Source: Novosphingobium sp. HII-3
Lineage (GTDB): Bacteria > Pseudomonadota > Alphaproteobacteria > Sphingomonadales > Sphingomonadaceae
Reading direction: 5' to 3'
DNA length: 37,259 bases
NCBI RefSeq assembly: GCF_002916655.1
Contig: NZ_PPSM01000024.1
Location: 1 to 37,259, forward strand
Shown here: piece by piece, positions 22,848 through 30,713 of the stretch
How the letters are laid out: each line of letters begins with the position of its first letter
How positions within the stretch are numbered: position 1 is the stretch's first letter
Made by a program: the position numbers and the translations under genes
Notes under the pieces: generated by a model
Databases searched by the model: none
What the model was told of the DNA's origin: nothing
What the model saw: the letters and a program-made list of their open reading frames with translations, nothing else

Positions 22848-23008
22848 CAGCCGATGATGTCGGTTCGGTCAGGCGCCCGAGGGCCGATGGATAGGTTTGG
22901 CCGCACGACGATCTCGCCAAAGCGGCAATGGCATTGCTCGCCGATGATGTAAGGCTTCCCGGGGCCGGTGTAGCCGCCTCGGTGTAGGCGCTTCTTGCGG
23001 TCAGTCAC
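22847..23008 (-). CDS. Small Cys-containing protein before MuF
   Basis: A 53-aa frame from a GTG at 23008 (GAGGG upstream) reading MTDRKKRLHRGGYTGPGKPY, then IIGEQCHCRFGEIVV. It ends TGATG with the MuF start and begins 12 nt after the previous stop, so both ends fit the operon. The CHC pair and basic start may suggest metal or nucleic-acid binding, but the function is unknown. Confidence 0.62.
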   Translation of the reverse strand: MTDRKKRLHRGGYTGPGKPYIIGEQCHCRFGEIVVRPNLSIGPRAPDRTDIIG

Positions 23009-23019
23009 CGCCCCAGCCC

Positions 23020-23229
23020 TCACGCATGAGCCGCAATCAGGCGATCAAGAGCGCCGTCCGCATACGCGGCATCAATCTGATGTTCCCGTGCCTTGTAGAG
23101 GTACGGTGCATCTTCCTCGACGTCCCCGGCACGCTCTGCCGCTGCGACCATTTCAGTGAATTCGAGAAGGCGCTTGGGGGTAATTTCGGTCTGCATACGG
23201 TTCAGTTCGCTGCGCTTGTACTTCGTCAT
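23020..23229 (-). CDS. Small hypothetical protein in the portal-MuF interval
   Basis: A 69-aa helical protein (MTKYKRSELNRMQTEITPKR, ERAGDVEEDAPYLYKAREHQ). Not recognised. ATGA-coupled to the small membrane protein before it, with GAGGAGAG upstream. It resembles other short helical proteins found between portal and MuF genes; role unknown. Confidence 0.62.
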   Translation of the reverse strand: MTKYKRSELNRMQTEITPKRLLEFTEMVAAAERAGDVEEDAPYLYKAREHQIDAAYADGALDRLIAAHA

Positions 23230-23396
23230 GGCTGGCTCTCCTCGGGCGCCATCAGTTCGGCGGCCAGTTGGGTGATAGGGTGCGGCACAGTGAGCAAGGC
23301 AGCGAAGCCGAGGACGAATGCGAGCAGCCCAAGAAAGGCACCCAGCTTGCTCGCAGCGCTTTCCTTCTGCCCCGGAACCTTAGGCTGGACGCTCAT
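23226..23396 (-). CDS. Small single-span membrane protein after portal
   Basis: A 56-aa frame with ATGA overlaps at both ends (portal stop and the 69-aa gene). It reads MSVQPKVPGQKESAASKLGA and has one membrane segment, FLGLLAFVLGFAALLTV (about 21-37). Coupling at both ends makes translation likely. A membrane protein between portal and MuF is unusual; possible roles include superinfection exclusion or capsid-associated ejection, both speculative. Confidence 0.6.
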   Translation of the reverse strand: MSVQPKVPGQKESAASKLGAFLGLLAFVLGFAALLTVPHPITQLAAELMAPEESQP

Positions 23397-24865
23397 TCCG
23401 TCACCTCAGGCTTCCCATCATTTGCCGCACGGGCGGGCTCGGGGCTCACGCTCGGAGCCCGCGTCGTGGGAGATACCGGATCAGCCTCCTTTCCTCCTAC
23501 GGGCACAATGCCCAGCTCGGATTCGTCGCCGCCTGCACCGATGCCCTCACTGTCGGCGTCGCGGGCCTCCTTGTATCCTGGCCACCTCTGGCTCTCGACC
23601 ATCCGGTTAGAGAACGCCTCTTCCAGCGCCTTCTCAGAAAACAGCGCGGTATCGACCAGTGTCTTGAGCGTCGTGGCTTCCTTGCTCTCGATCTCGGCCT
23701 GTTGCGCCTCAGTCAGCACGCGTAGGGGCGAGAACTTGTACGTCAAATCCGTGGGAGCTCCGGCGCTGGGGAGCATCACGGCGTCAAGCTGGTCCAGTGC
23801 GGGTCGCAGGCTGCTCTCCTGCTGGGCCGCGACTGACTGGAAGTAGTTCGCGCTGTCGCTCTCGCCTGTAGCGTTGAGGCCATCGGGTGACTTCCCGAGG
23901 AGACGGGTAGCCGGAATGTCGGCAGCGCCGGCCACGATGCCCATCAGGGTCGTGATCATGTCCTTGGCACCAGCGAAGTTGAGGGTGCGCGTCTCCCATC
24001 CGTCCTCGGCGTCGAGGCTGACAGAGCGGTGGATGGACTTCTCGGTGGTGGCCAGGTCGATGCGCTTGCGGATCTTCTCGTCGCCGCCGGGCGCGGCAAG
24101 CGTTTCTGCGAGCTTGGCGAACTTGAAGACGTCCACCTTCGCCTCGTCGATCAGCGCAGCGAAGCCTGCTGTCGCGGTTGTGGCGTTCTGTACGGCCTCA
24201 TTGACGACCTGCACAACGCTGTCGCCCCAGAACCGATCCTCCCAGTTGACGGACGAGAACCCGGGCACCGGTTGGCCCTTGAAGAACACCAAGCGTGTGC
24301 GGTGAATCTTGGGCCGCGCCGCCGTGTTGAGGGCGAAGTCCACCGGCTCATCGAAGTATGGGCTGAGCACGTCATCGTCGGGCAATCCGAGCGTGATTTG
24401 TGTCCGGTAGAGGGGCACGAGGCTGACGATCTGCTCGGGCTGTACCGATCGGGGTAGGGGGGCGGAGGGATCTTCGCCCAGGTTGATGAACAGTGCGCCG
24501 CCGCCCAAGCGACCGTAGATCAGCGCCTTGCGCACCTTGGTCCAGTATCCGAGACGCTTTTCCTCTGCCTCGATCTTGGCAATCTGCTCCTCGTCTGCGT
24601 CCCAGTCTCGGCCGGCGCGGGTCTGATCATAGGCGGGAATTTCGACGATCTGCCGGATGAGCCACGAAGTGCGGTAGGCCGCCTCGATCTGCTGCGACGG
24701 CATCGACATGCCCATCCAGAAGTTGTGCGTGGAGCGATCGACGGAGGTTCCGCGACCTGTGACCACGTTTGCCAGGCCGTCGTACATGGGGATCGGCGTG
24801 ACTGCCTTGCCGTCGAAGACATAGCCCGGCTTGGGGCGCACGTTGCGGATGCGGACGTCGGACAT
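23393..24865 (-). CDS. Portal protein (DUF1073-like)
   Basis: A 490-aa protein matching DUF1073-type portals: DGLANVVTGRGTSVDRSTHN, IEAAYRTSWLIRQIVEIPAY, LIYGRLGGGALFINLGEDP, RTRLVFFKGQPVPGFSS and AADIPATRLLGKSPDGLNAT. It forms the dodecameric DNA channel. The C-terminal ~50 residues are Pro/Ser/Gly-rich. No added C-terminal cyclic-nucleotide-hydrolase domain is seen. The ATG lies 33 nt after a boundary motif copy and has no Shine-Dalgarno match. Followed by four coupled small or head genes. Confidence 0.9.
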   Translation of the reverse strand: MSDVRIRNVRPKPGYVFDGKAVTPIPMYDGLANVVTGRGTSVDRSTHNFWMGMSMPSQQIEAAYRTSWLIRQIVEIPAYDQTRAGRDWDADEEQIAKIEAEEKRLGYWTKVRKALIYGRLGGGALFINLGEDPSAPLPRSVQPEQIVSLVPLYRTQITLGLPDDDVLSPYFDEPVDFALNTAARPKIHRTRLVFFKGQPVPGFSSVNWEDRFWGDSVVQVVNEAVQNATTATAGFAALIDEAKVDVFKFAKLAETLAAPGGDEKIRKRIDLATTEKSIHRSVSLDAEDGWETRTLNFAGAKDMITTLMGIVAGAADIPATRLLGKSPDGLNATGESDSANYFQSVAAQQESSLRPALDQLDAVMLPSAGAPTDLTYKFSPLRVLTEAQQAEIESKEATTLKTLVDTALFSEKALEEAFSNRMVESQRWPGYKEARDADSEGIGAGGDESELGIVPVGGKEADPVSPTTRAPSVSPEPARAANDGKPEVTE

Positions 24866-24898
24866 GGTGTTGGCATGCCGACGTCTGCGGTGGCGTTG

Positions 24899-24908
24899 CT
24901 ACGGACGG
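24899..24908 (-). repeat. Gene-boundary motif copy a (CCGTCCGTAG)
   Basis: Minus strand reads TAG-CCGTCCGTAG-CAAC. It abuts the stop codon at 24909 and lies 33 nt before the portal ATG (24865). Confidence 0.8.
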
Positions 24909-25151
24909 CTACCCGCCGGCCTTGATCATATCGATCACAGGGCAATCGCCGGTGCGCTCGGCTAATATCTCCGCCGCATCGAACGCCGCCTCAGCCGTAC
25001 CATGCTCAACCCCATCCCAAACAGGGTCGGAGTGTCGATCTGCGATCAAGAGAGCTTTGAAGCAAGGCCAGCCATCTGCGCCCGTCCACTGCTCGACCAC
25101 AACAGCCGGGTACACGCCAGCCAACAGGCCCTCGATCTTATCCATCGGCAT
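24909..25151 (-). CDS. Small hypothetical protein between terminase and portal
   Basis: An 80-aa acidic protein (KIEGLLAGVYPAVVVEQWTG, HSDPVWDGVEHGTAEAAFDA). Not recognised. The ATG at 25151 has GAGGAG 4 nt upstream; a GTG at 25163 that overlaps the terminase stop is an alternative. A small gene between terminase and portal is common in phages, but I cannot assign a role. Its stop is directly followed by a boundary motif copy. Confidence 0.6.
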   Translation of the reverse strand: MPMDKIEGLLAGVYPAVVVEQWTGADGWPCFKALLIADRHSDPVWDGVEHGTAEAAFDAAEILAERTGDCPVIDMIKAGG

Positions 25152-25159
25152 ATCGCTCC

Positions 25160-26590
25160 TCACAGCACATCAAACGCCGAGAACGCCCGGTCAATCGGAG
25201 CGTAAGCCATGACCACGGCATCTGCCAAGTTGTGAGACGGCACGCCACGCTTCTTCAGCGAACGCTTGCTCTCGACCTTCATCCGCCCGTTGATGCTCTC
25301 GCGCCGGGGCTGCGATAGCTCGGCCTGCAGCTTGTCCCGCAACGGCAAGCCAGATGGGATGGAGATCAACTGCTCGGCATCGTAGGGCAAGCCATTGCGG
25401 GCCTGCCACGTGTTGCGGAAGCGATCCCCCAGCAGCCCCCAGCCCTGCGCCTTGAGGTTCGAGAACATGTCTCCGTGCGTCTTGCCGGGCTGATACTCGC
25501 GGTCGGCCATGGCGGGGCTCTCCGAAGCAGTCCACCCAAGGAATGATGCCACCGGCGCGTTCGGGACCAGACCGTGGAGCCGCCGCAGTTCACCGGGGAC
25601 GGAGGCACCAACGCCTATGTCGTCGATGTGCAGCGTGTCCACGCCCTCCCGCAGCAGGATCGGGTGAGCATAAGCGGCGGCCTTGTTAGGGTTCTCGTCC
25701 TGCCACTCCTCCAGGCCGGACAGCACGCATCCGTAGCGCCATGCCAGCGCGTTGGGGTCGTTCGACTTGGGCGCCGCCACATCGCCCTCGATGCCGCCCG
25801 ATATGTCCATGCCGCCGATCTTGCCGCCACCAATGGGGAAGCCAGGTATCTTCAGGTGGGCATCCACTGCGGCCTCGACCCAAGCCGGCTTGATGATCGA
25901 CAGGGCATTATCGGCCACCGGCTCGCCGAGATAGACATGCCGATACAGCTCCGGGTCCGACAAGCGCATCAGTTCCGCGTCGTCCTTGAGCTCTTGCGGA
26001 AAGCGCGGGTTGTCGGTGAAGTTGATCTTCTTCGCGATGCAGTAGGGGCGCCCATCCCGCTCGGCCGGGTACATGGGTTCGGCAACGAACCGGCGGAACG
26101 TCTCCTCAAGCGGGTTCTCGGGATTGAACGAAACCCAGATCTCCGAACCGCTCTTGCGCATCGTTGGGATCAGCGCGTTCCAGCTTTCCGCCGTGACGGG
26201 GTTCGCTTCCTCAAGCCAGGCCGCGTCGAAATCAGAGAAGCCCTTGAGCTTCTGCGTGTTCAGCCGAGAAGCACTGGCCTTGATGCCGGAAAAGCGGACG
26301 CAGCCGCCGGATGACGGGCACTTGATCTCGGTCTTCAGGATCTCGAAGTGATCCTCAAGCCCTCGCCGCTCGATCTCCGCAACGAACTCCTGATAGACGC
26401 TATCCTGGATGCTCTCCATGATCTCGCGAAAGCATACCACGCGCCATCCGAAGTAAAGCACGTTGCTCGTCAAGACGGTGCAAAATGTACGTGTCTTTGC
26501 GCTGCCACGACCGCCATACGCAACCTTGAAACGCGCTGGCTGCAGGTAATCCCGGTAGACCGGGAATATGTCTAGGACTTCCTGCTTCAC
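25160..26590 (-). CDS. Terminase large subunit
   Basis: A 476-aa packaging motor ATPase/nuclease of the Terminase_3 type. Walker A is GGRGSAKT (residues 26-33), Walker B with catalytic acids AAWLEEAN (122-129), and a coupling motif SFNPENP follows near 150-165. The nuclease half shows GGMDISGG, HIDDIGVG and the late Asp in HNLADAVVMAY, as expected for the RNase-H-like fold. The start overlaps the small subunit by ATGA. Length is typical. Confidence 0.95.
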   Translation of the reverse strand: MKQEVLDIFPVYRDYLQPARFKVAYGGRGSAKTRTFCTVLTSNVLYFGWRVVCFREIMESIQDSVYQEFVAEIERRGLEDHFEILKTEIKCPSSGGCVRFSGIKASASRLNTQKLKGFSDFDAAWLEEANPVTAESWNALIPTMRKSGSEIWVSFNPENPLEETFRRFVAEPMYPAERDGRPYCIAKKINFTDNPRFPQELKDDAELMRLSDPELYRHVYLGEPVADNALSIIKPAWVEAAVDAHLKIPGFPIGGGKIGGMDISGGIEGDVAAPKSNDPNALAWRYGCVLSGLEEWQDENPNKAAAYAHPILLREGVDTLHIDDIGVGASVPGELRRLHGLVPNAPVASFLGWTASESPAMADREYQPGKTHGDMFSNLKAQGWGLLGDRFRNTWQARNGLPYDAEQLISIPSGLPLRDKLQAELSQPRRESINGRMKVESKRSLKKRGVPSHNLADAVVMAYAPIDRAFSAFDVL

Positions 26591-26991
26591 TTGTCGGTGA
26601 TGTTGTAGATTGGAGCTTTAGGGGTCATGCTGCCGTCGCTGCTTCTATGGTCGACTTGCGATGCATCAGCCCAGTCGTCTGCGCCCATGTTCTTAAGTCC
26701 GAAGACCACCAGCGTTGACGCTCCCGGACCGCCACCACCCATGGCAATCGTGCGCCCCGCCTTCTCCCACCAGGACGCGCATTTTGCCTTGGCCACGCGT
26801 ACGGCTTCCGAAAACTCCGGGTGATCCTCCATCCACTGGTTGATCGTGGAACGCGCAACTCCGATCTCGCCGGCAAACGAAGTCAGGCTTGCGCCCTGAG
26901 CCATGTGCTCAACAACCTCGTTGCAGTAGGTTTGCCGATACTTGCTCGGTCGGCCTTCCGGTCTTTTCTCGCTCATGCCTCTATTTTCCAT
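26587..26991 (-). CDS. Terminase small subunit
   Basis: A 134-aa DNA-recognition subunit with an N-terminal HTH (GASLTSFAGEIGVARSTINQ, WMEDHPEFSEAVRVAKAK), a pattern typical of small terminases, and a Gly-rich hinge before FGLKNMGADDWAD. Immediately before and coupled to the large subunit. Two starts are possible: ATG at 26991, or ATG at 26976 (MSEKRPEG), which has AGAGG nearly adjacent. Confidence 0.87.
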   Translation of the reverse strand: MENRGMSEKRPEGRPSKYRQTYCNEVVEHMAQGASLTSFAGEIGVARSTINQWMEDHPEFSEAVRVAKAKCASWWEKAGRTIAMGGGGPGASTLVVFGLKNMGADDWADASQVDHRSSDGSMTPKAPIYNITDK

Positions 26992-27049
26992 TTTCCGGCC
27001 CGTAGAGCGCGAAAGCCGCTCCGGGGTATACGGATGCTGTCAGGGATAC

Positions 27050-27295
27050 TCATCGCGGCCTGAAGCGACTCCCTGGGCGAATTTTTGCCAGTTCATCCTT
27101 CATGGCCTTGATCGCTGCCTTGCGAGCCGCGGCTAACTGCTTGGGTCCACCGCACTCGGCAATCCACCGCTGGATGACTTCGCGGCGGGCTCCGTATGCG
27201 CGTTCGACCCCTCTCCATCCTCCTCGGGTGGTGGGGTCGATGAACCGGGCGCGGAAGCCCTCGGGGATGGGAGGGTAGCGGTCGGTTGGGATCAA
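27050..27295 (-). CDS. Small basic HTH-like hypothetical protein
   Basis: An 81-aa basic protein. The TTG start at 27295 overlaps the previous stop (TTGA) and has AGGAG 8 nt upstream. The segment GGWRGVERAYGARREVIQRW reads like a helix-turn-helix, followed by ECGGPKQLAAARKAA. Located before the terminase genes; may bind DNA. The rare start and short length lower confidence. Confidence 0.55.
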   Translation of the reverse strand: MIPTDRYPPIPEGFRARFIDPTTRGGWRGVERAYGARREVIQRWIAECGGPKQLAAARKAAIKAMKDELAKIRPGSRFRPR

Positions 27296-27843
27296 GGCTC
27301 AATCTCCTGTCCGTCAGCTTCGCCTACCATCTCGGCGAATTCCTCCCGGACGCTACGGGGGGTGCGGTTCCAAAGGTGGATCAGGCTGAGAAGCTGGCTG
27401 TCGCTGTCAGGCTCGGCGCGCGGGAGGATCGCCATCTGCATCTGCATGGCCTGGTAGCCGATCTCGCGGGGCGGGGTCTTCTCCTTGGCCGCCTGATCCA
27501 GGATCTTGCGGGCCTCCCCATGGGGAAGACGCGAGAGCTTGGCATAGGCGTCGAAGGACAGATCCAGGCTGCGCTCTTCGGGCGGGAAGAGTTCGGCCAC
27601 CCGGGCAATGGCGTCGAGGTGCCGGCGGTCCTCTGCCATCTCGGGGAGATGCATCTCCATCTGGGAGGCAAAGGTGCTGTCAGTGCGGGCCCGGGCACGA
27701 CCATATGCCATCCAGTCCGACGTCTGCCACTTCGTCTCACGGTCCTTGCGCATGAGATCGCGACCAATGGCAAGCCAGTCGTCGCACGAGAGGCCCGGGG
27801 GCAGCGGGAGGCTGGGGGCCTCGATTGTCACGATGGCGTTCAT
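27292..27843 (-). CDS. Hypothetical protein before the packaging genes
   Basis: A 183-aa helical, acidic protein (LSCDDWLAIGRDLMRKDRET, WQTSDWMAYGRARA, SRLPHGEARKILDQAAKEK). Not recognised. ATGA-coupled to the preceding gene. The C-terminal half looks like a helical DNA- or protein-binding module similar to replication-associated proteins of other phages, but I cannot name a family. Confidence 0.62.
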   Translation of the reverse strand: MNAIVTIEAPSLPLPPGLSCDDWLAIGRDLMRKDRETKWQTSDWMAYGRARARTDSTFASQMEMHLPEMAEDRRHLDAIARVAELFPPEERSLDLSFDAYAKLSRLPHGEARKILDQAAKEKTPPREIGYQAMQMQMAILPRAEPDSDSQLLSLIHLWNRTPRSVREEFAEMVGEADGQEIEP

Positions 27844-28130
27844 GCGTCACCCTCTCGATAGAACCTTGCCCATCCTCGGGCGCGCTGGCGGATGCGGTCC
27901 CAATGCGAACTCATCTTCCAGGTGTGAGCGCCGCGAGGGAGCACAGTGGTGATGGTGCCGCCTTCCAGCACGACACGTTGCCCGGTGGGGAGGCGAACGT
28001 ACCTTGCGCCGAACTCGGCAGCGCGGCGGACGGCGATGGTATCGAGGGCGGCAATAGCCTCTCCCTCGCTCCGGACGTTTGGTAGGCGCTCCATTGCGCG
28101 GTTGATGGCGTGGGAAGTGATGGTCAGCAT
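27840..28130 (-). CDS. Small hypothetical protein of early operon
   Basis: A 96-aa protein from an ATG at 28130 with AGAGGA 4 nt upstream, overlapping the previous gene by 7 nt. It reads MLTITSHAINRAMERLPNVR, then YVRLPTGQRVVLEGGTITTV, similar to short phage proteins with a 'HA..R..ER' motif seen in some toxin or nuclease relatives. Function not assigned. Confidence 0.58.
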   Translation of the reverse strand: MLTITSHAINRAMERLPNVRSEGEAIAALDTIAVRRAAEFGARYVRLPTGQRVVLEGGTITTVLPRGAHTWKMSSHWDRIRQRARGWARFYREGDA

Positions 28131-28333
28131 GCTTCCTCTCCCGGATGCCGAATAGCGAAGATGATTTCGTGCGGTGATGGTGGTGCGTGGGGGTGAGAGT
28201 TTAGGATCTGGGTGGCGCGCCCCACACACCGCTCTCGTTCATCCGCCCTCACCTTCTCGATGATCTTGATGAGGGGCGCGCAGTCGCCATGGCCGATAGG
28301 GGCGAGGTAGTCGCGGGCGGGGGTCGCCATCAT
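28124..28333 (-). CDS. Small hypothetical protein of early operon
   Basis: A 69-aa protein (LIKIIEKVRADERERCVGRA) with helical, charged character. Not recognised. Starts ATGA-coupled to the preceding gene and overlaps the next by 7 nt. Confidence 0.52.
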   Translation of the reverse strand: MMATPARDYLAPIGHGDCAPLIKIIEKVRADERERCVGRATQILNSHPHAPPSPHEIIFAIRHPGEEAC

Positions 28334-28524
28334 CGTGTCTCCGTATTGGTGGGGGTGAGGCCAGCCTCAGTGAGGTAGGCAGGGTGGGCGCCCTCGTATT
28401 CGCCAGCACGAAAGCGATTGAGCATCTCCCTACGAGGCGTACCGAGCATGTCGGCTATTATCCGGATGTTTGGGTGCGCTGTTGGGGGATAGGCACGGGG
28501 AGAGGTGGTGACGAGGTCGGTCAT
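28330..28524 (-). CDS. Small hypothetical protein of early operon
   Basis: A 64-aa protein with NIRIIADMLGTPRREMLNRF, which could be a short HTH. Starts ATGA-coupled to the helicase stop and ends ATGA-coupled to the next gene. Role unknown. Confidence 0.52.
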   Translation of the reverse strand: MTDLVTTSPRAYPPTAHPNIRIIADMLGTPRREMLNRFRAGEYEGAHPAYLTEAGLTPTNTETR

Positions 28525-29951
28525 GCCGGGCTCCGGTAGATCTCGACGCCGTATTCAACGATCCGGCTCGTCTGCTCATCCCGCATGACTTCGACGACGC
28601 CGCACTGACCGGGGAAGCCCATCCGGACCTTCACCACGGCAAGGGTGCCCTCGTTCTTCGTCTTGTCTGCGCGGTGGTAGATCAGCCCGTAGTCGGCCTT
28701 GTTCGACCAGTTCGCAGAGCCGCTGATGTCGTAGAGGCTGGGGACAGGGATCGTCCCGTCCTTCAGCTTCATCGGCTTGGTTGGGTGCGCCACGACCCAC
28801 AGCGCTACGTTGTACCGCTTGGCAAAGCGCTTGAGGGTGCGGATGGCCCGCCCGATGTAATCGGTTTCCGTTTCGTCCCTGCCCCGCTTGTGCTCAAGCT
28901 CATTCCAGGGATCGAGAACCACGATCTTTGCGCCGTCGCGGATCACGGCAATGCGGATCAGCTCAAGGTACTGCTCAAGGTCGATCTCCGCGTCATCATC
29001 CATCGAGTTGCTGATGATGGTCACTTGGCGCTCAAGCGTCTCGTAGGCATCCTTGCGCAGCTTGTGGGTCGGGAATTCCTCGAAGCTGCACCCAATGAGG
29101 GCGCGGGCGAGCTCGTTGCGCAGGATCGGCTTCGGCGCCGTCTCGAACGACGCGATGCAGACGTTCACGCCACGGGCGATGGCACTTGCCAGGATCGTGT
29201 TGAGGACCGTGGACTTGCCCATGTTCGAGTAGCCCGAGAACACGGTGAAGCTGCCAAGGACGATCCGCATGTTCTCGTCGAGGCAATCAATGCCCGTGGT
29301 CATGCTCGGCAGTTCGGCCTGGTCCGTGAAGTCGCTCATCCGGTAGAGGCCGACGACCGGGACCGGCTGCGCTTCCTCGATGCAGCGGACGACAGCCGAG
29401 GCCCCGAGCTTCACCAGCACATCGTTCAGGTCCTTGCACCCTTCCGGATACCGGACGAAGCAGCAGCGCTCAGGGCCAAGGATCGCCGCGAGGTCATGGG
29501 CAAGCGCCTGACCCGGGGCATCGGCATCCGTTGCCAGCACGAAGCGATCGATCTTCTTGAGGGCTTCCTCGCTCTCCCACATGAATTCGTAGCGGGTGGC
29601 GGTGAATGGATCCTCTACCCTCTTGGCTGGCGCTCCGCAGGGGACCGATACTACCCGCGAGTAACCGGCGGTCATCGCGGCGAGAGCGTCAAACTCGCCC
29701 TCGGTGATTACGAACTCACCCCCAAGCGAGAGAGCGTCGGCGTTCCACAGGCACGCCTTTCCGTTCTTGTCCTGCGAGTGCTCTTTGCGGGTCGCGTGCC
29801 GGTACTTCCGGTTCACCAGCTTTCCGTCGAGATAGTAGGGGATCGAGAGCCACAATTCCCCGTCCCGCATCTCGCTGTTGATGCCCATCTGTTCGGCAAT
29901 GTCGGATGGGATTGCGCGCTGCTCGAACCATTCCATGTGCTTGCGGTGCAT
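28521..29951 (-). CDS. Primase-helicase (Toprim plus DnaB/Twinkle-type helicase)
   Basis: A 476-aa replication protein. Residues about 1-195 form an N-terminal/Toprim region with TEGEFDAL (83-90) and LATDADAPG (139-147), the acidic metal-binding motifs. Residues about 205-476 form a RecA-like hexameric helicase with Walker A GYSNMGKS (240-247), Walker B KIVVLDPW (342-349) and a VVAHPTKP motif. The arrangement matches T7 gp4 and Twinkle, but the zinc-binding domain is missing from this frame. It is encoded in the overlapping upstream frame. The ATG at 29951 has GGAGGA 8 nt upstream, so it can be translated on its own, like T7 gp4B. Confidence 0.9.
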   Translation of the reverse strand: MHRKHMEWFEQRAIPSDIAEQMGINSEMRDGELWLSIPYYLDGKLVNRKYRHATRKEHSQDKNGKACLWNADALSLGGEFVITEGEFDALAAMTAGYSRVVSVPCGAPAKRVEDPFTATRYEFMWESEEALKKIDRFVLATDADAPGQALAHDLAAILGPERCCFVRYPEGCKDLNDVLVKLGASAVVRCIEEAQPVPVVGLYRMSDFTDQAELPSMTTGIDCLDENMRIVLGSFTVFSGYSNMGKSTVLNTILASAIARGVNVCIASFETAPKPILRNELARALIGCSFEEFPTHKLRKDAYETLERQVTIISNSMDDDAEIDLEQYLELIRIAVIRDGAKIVVLDPWNELEHKRGRDETETDYIGRAIRTLKRFAKRYNVALWVVAHPTKPMKLKDGTIPVPSLYDISGSANWSNKADYGLIYHRADKTKNEGTLAVVKVRMGFPGQCGVVEVMRDEQTSRIVEYGVEIYRSPA

Positions 29952-30105
29952 TGCCGGTTCCTCCGGTGAAATTGCAGTGGTGGCAGAACCAGACGAAGCC
30001 CTCGTCGGTCTGGGAGACGGAGAGGCAGCGATCTTTCTTGTGCTGCCGTTGGTGCGAGCATTCGGGGCAGATCTGCTTCCCGGCTCGTGTTGGACGCCAG
30101 GTCAT
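29716..30105 (-). CDS. Zinc-binding primase domain in a separate frame
   Basis: A frame of up to 129 aa, ATGA-coupled to the gene before it. Residues 1-50 carry CPEC (13-16) and CHHC (41-44) with WRPTRAGKQICPECSH and DEGFVWFCHHCNF, the zinc finger found at the N terminus of T7-type primases. From about residue 52 the frame overlaps the helicase gene and reads as a shadow (Arg-rich, low coding quality). Either this is a short stand-alone zinc protein, or a full-length primase is made by a +1 shift into the helicase frame, or one base differs from an intact ancestor. Confidence 0.72.
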   Translation of the reverse strand: MTWRPTRAGKQICPECSHQRQHKKDRCLSVSQTDEGFVWFCHHCNFTGGTGNAPQAHGMVRAARNPIRHCRTDGHQQRDAGRGIVALDPLLSRRKAGEPEVPARDPQRALAGQERKGVPVERRRSLAWG

Positions 30106-30713
30106 ATCGGGACCCTCAGAGCGGCTTGCTTCGCCTGTGCCGAATTGCGCAGTGCCCGTTCGATGTAGGGGACCGGATCAACCGCCCGTTCGATCTGCGC
30201 GCTGGTGATGGCGCTGGCTGTCCGTTCCTTGCCGTAGTCGCGGACCCACTTGCCGATCATCCCGGCCTTGGACTTGCCGAGGTATGACTTCGAAGCGGCC
30301 CAGAATTCCTTGTCGGACGAAGGCGCAGCCTCGGTAGATTTATCTACCGTATTCTGTTCTGTATCTGCTTCTGTATCTGGGGGCGTTTCAGAAACGTTTC
30401 GTTTTCCGCGAAACTTCTTGACGCGGCCCGTCGAAGTGTCTGATTTGTATTGAAACTTCGACCAATTGTGCGGCTCGTAACCATCAGCTAAGGCATCGAT
30501 AAGACCGCTGCTTATCAGTCGATCAACGCCCGTTGATAGGTGGTCTAAGCGCCTCTTAAGAAGGTGCTTAAGGTCGCTGAGGCATGGGATCGAACCGCCG
30601 TTTTCGGATGCCACGCTGAGCAGTTCCACCCACAGCCGGAAGTCCTTATCGGACAGCCGAGCAACCTTGGGATTGCGGATGGCGTCAGTGTAGAAGCGAA
30701 ACCAGCGGTTCAT
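30102..30713 (-). CDS. Replication protein (initiator/helicase-loader-like)
   Basis: A 203-aa protein starting MNRWFRFYTDAIRNPKVARL, a start common in phage replication or DnaD-like proteins with an N-terminal winged helix (about 1-90). A charged linker (about 95-135, Thr/Glu-rich) is followed by a C-terminal helical domain (KEFWAASKSYLGKSKAGMIG). The ATG at 30713 overlaps the previous stop. It lies immediately before the primase-helicase, consistent with an origin-binding or loader role. Family not confirmed. Confidence 0.68.
   Translation of the reverse strand: MNRWFRFYTDAIRNPKVARLSDKDFRLWVELLSVASENGGSIPCLSDLKHLLKRRLDHLSTGVDRLISSGLIDALADGYEPHNWSKFQYKSDTSTGRVKKFRGKRNVSETPPDTEADTEQNTVDKSTEAAPSSDKEFWAASKSYLGKSKAGMIGKWVRDYGKERTASAITSAQIERAVDPVPYIERALRNSAQAKQAALRVPI

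Noticed and set aside
23393..24865. Anti-CBASS (Acb1) activity in the portal gene
   Set aside because: The DUF1073 family name has been linked to Acb1 fusions, but this 490-aa protein ends in a Pro/Ser-rich tail with no additional C-terminal domain, so only portal function is supported.
28674..29969. Long plus-strand open frame (431 codons) opposite the primase-helicase
   Set aside because: Shadow of a gene with clear Walker and Toprim motifs on minus.
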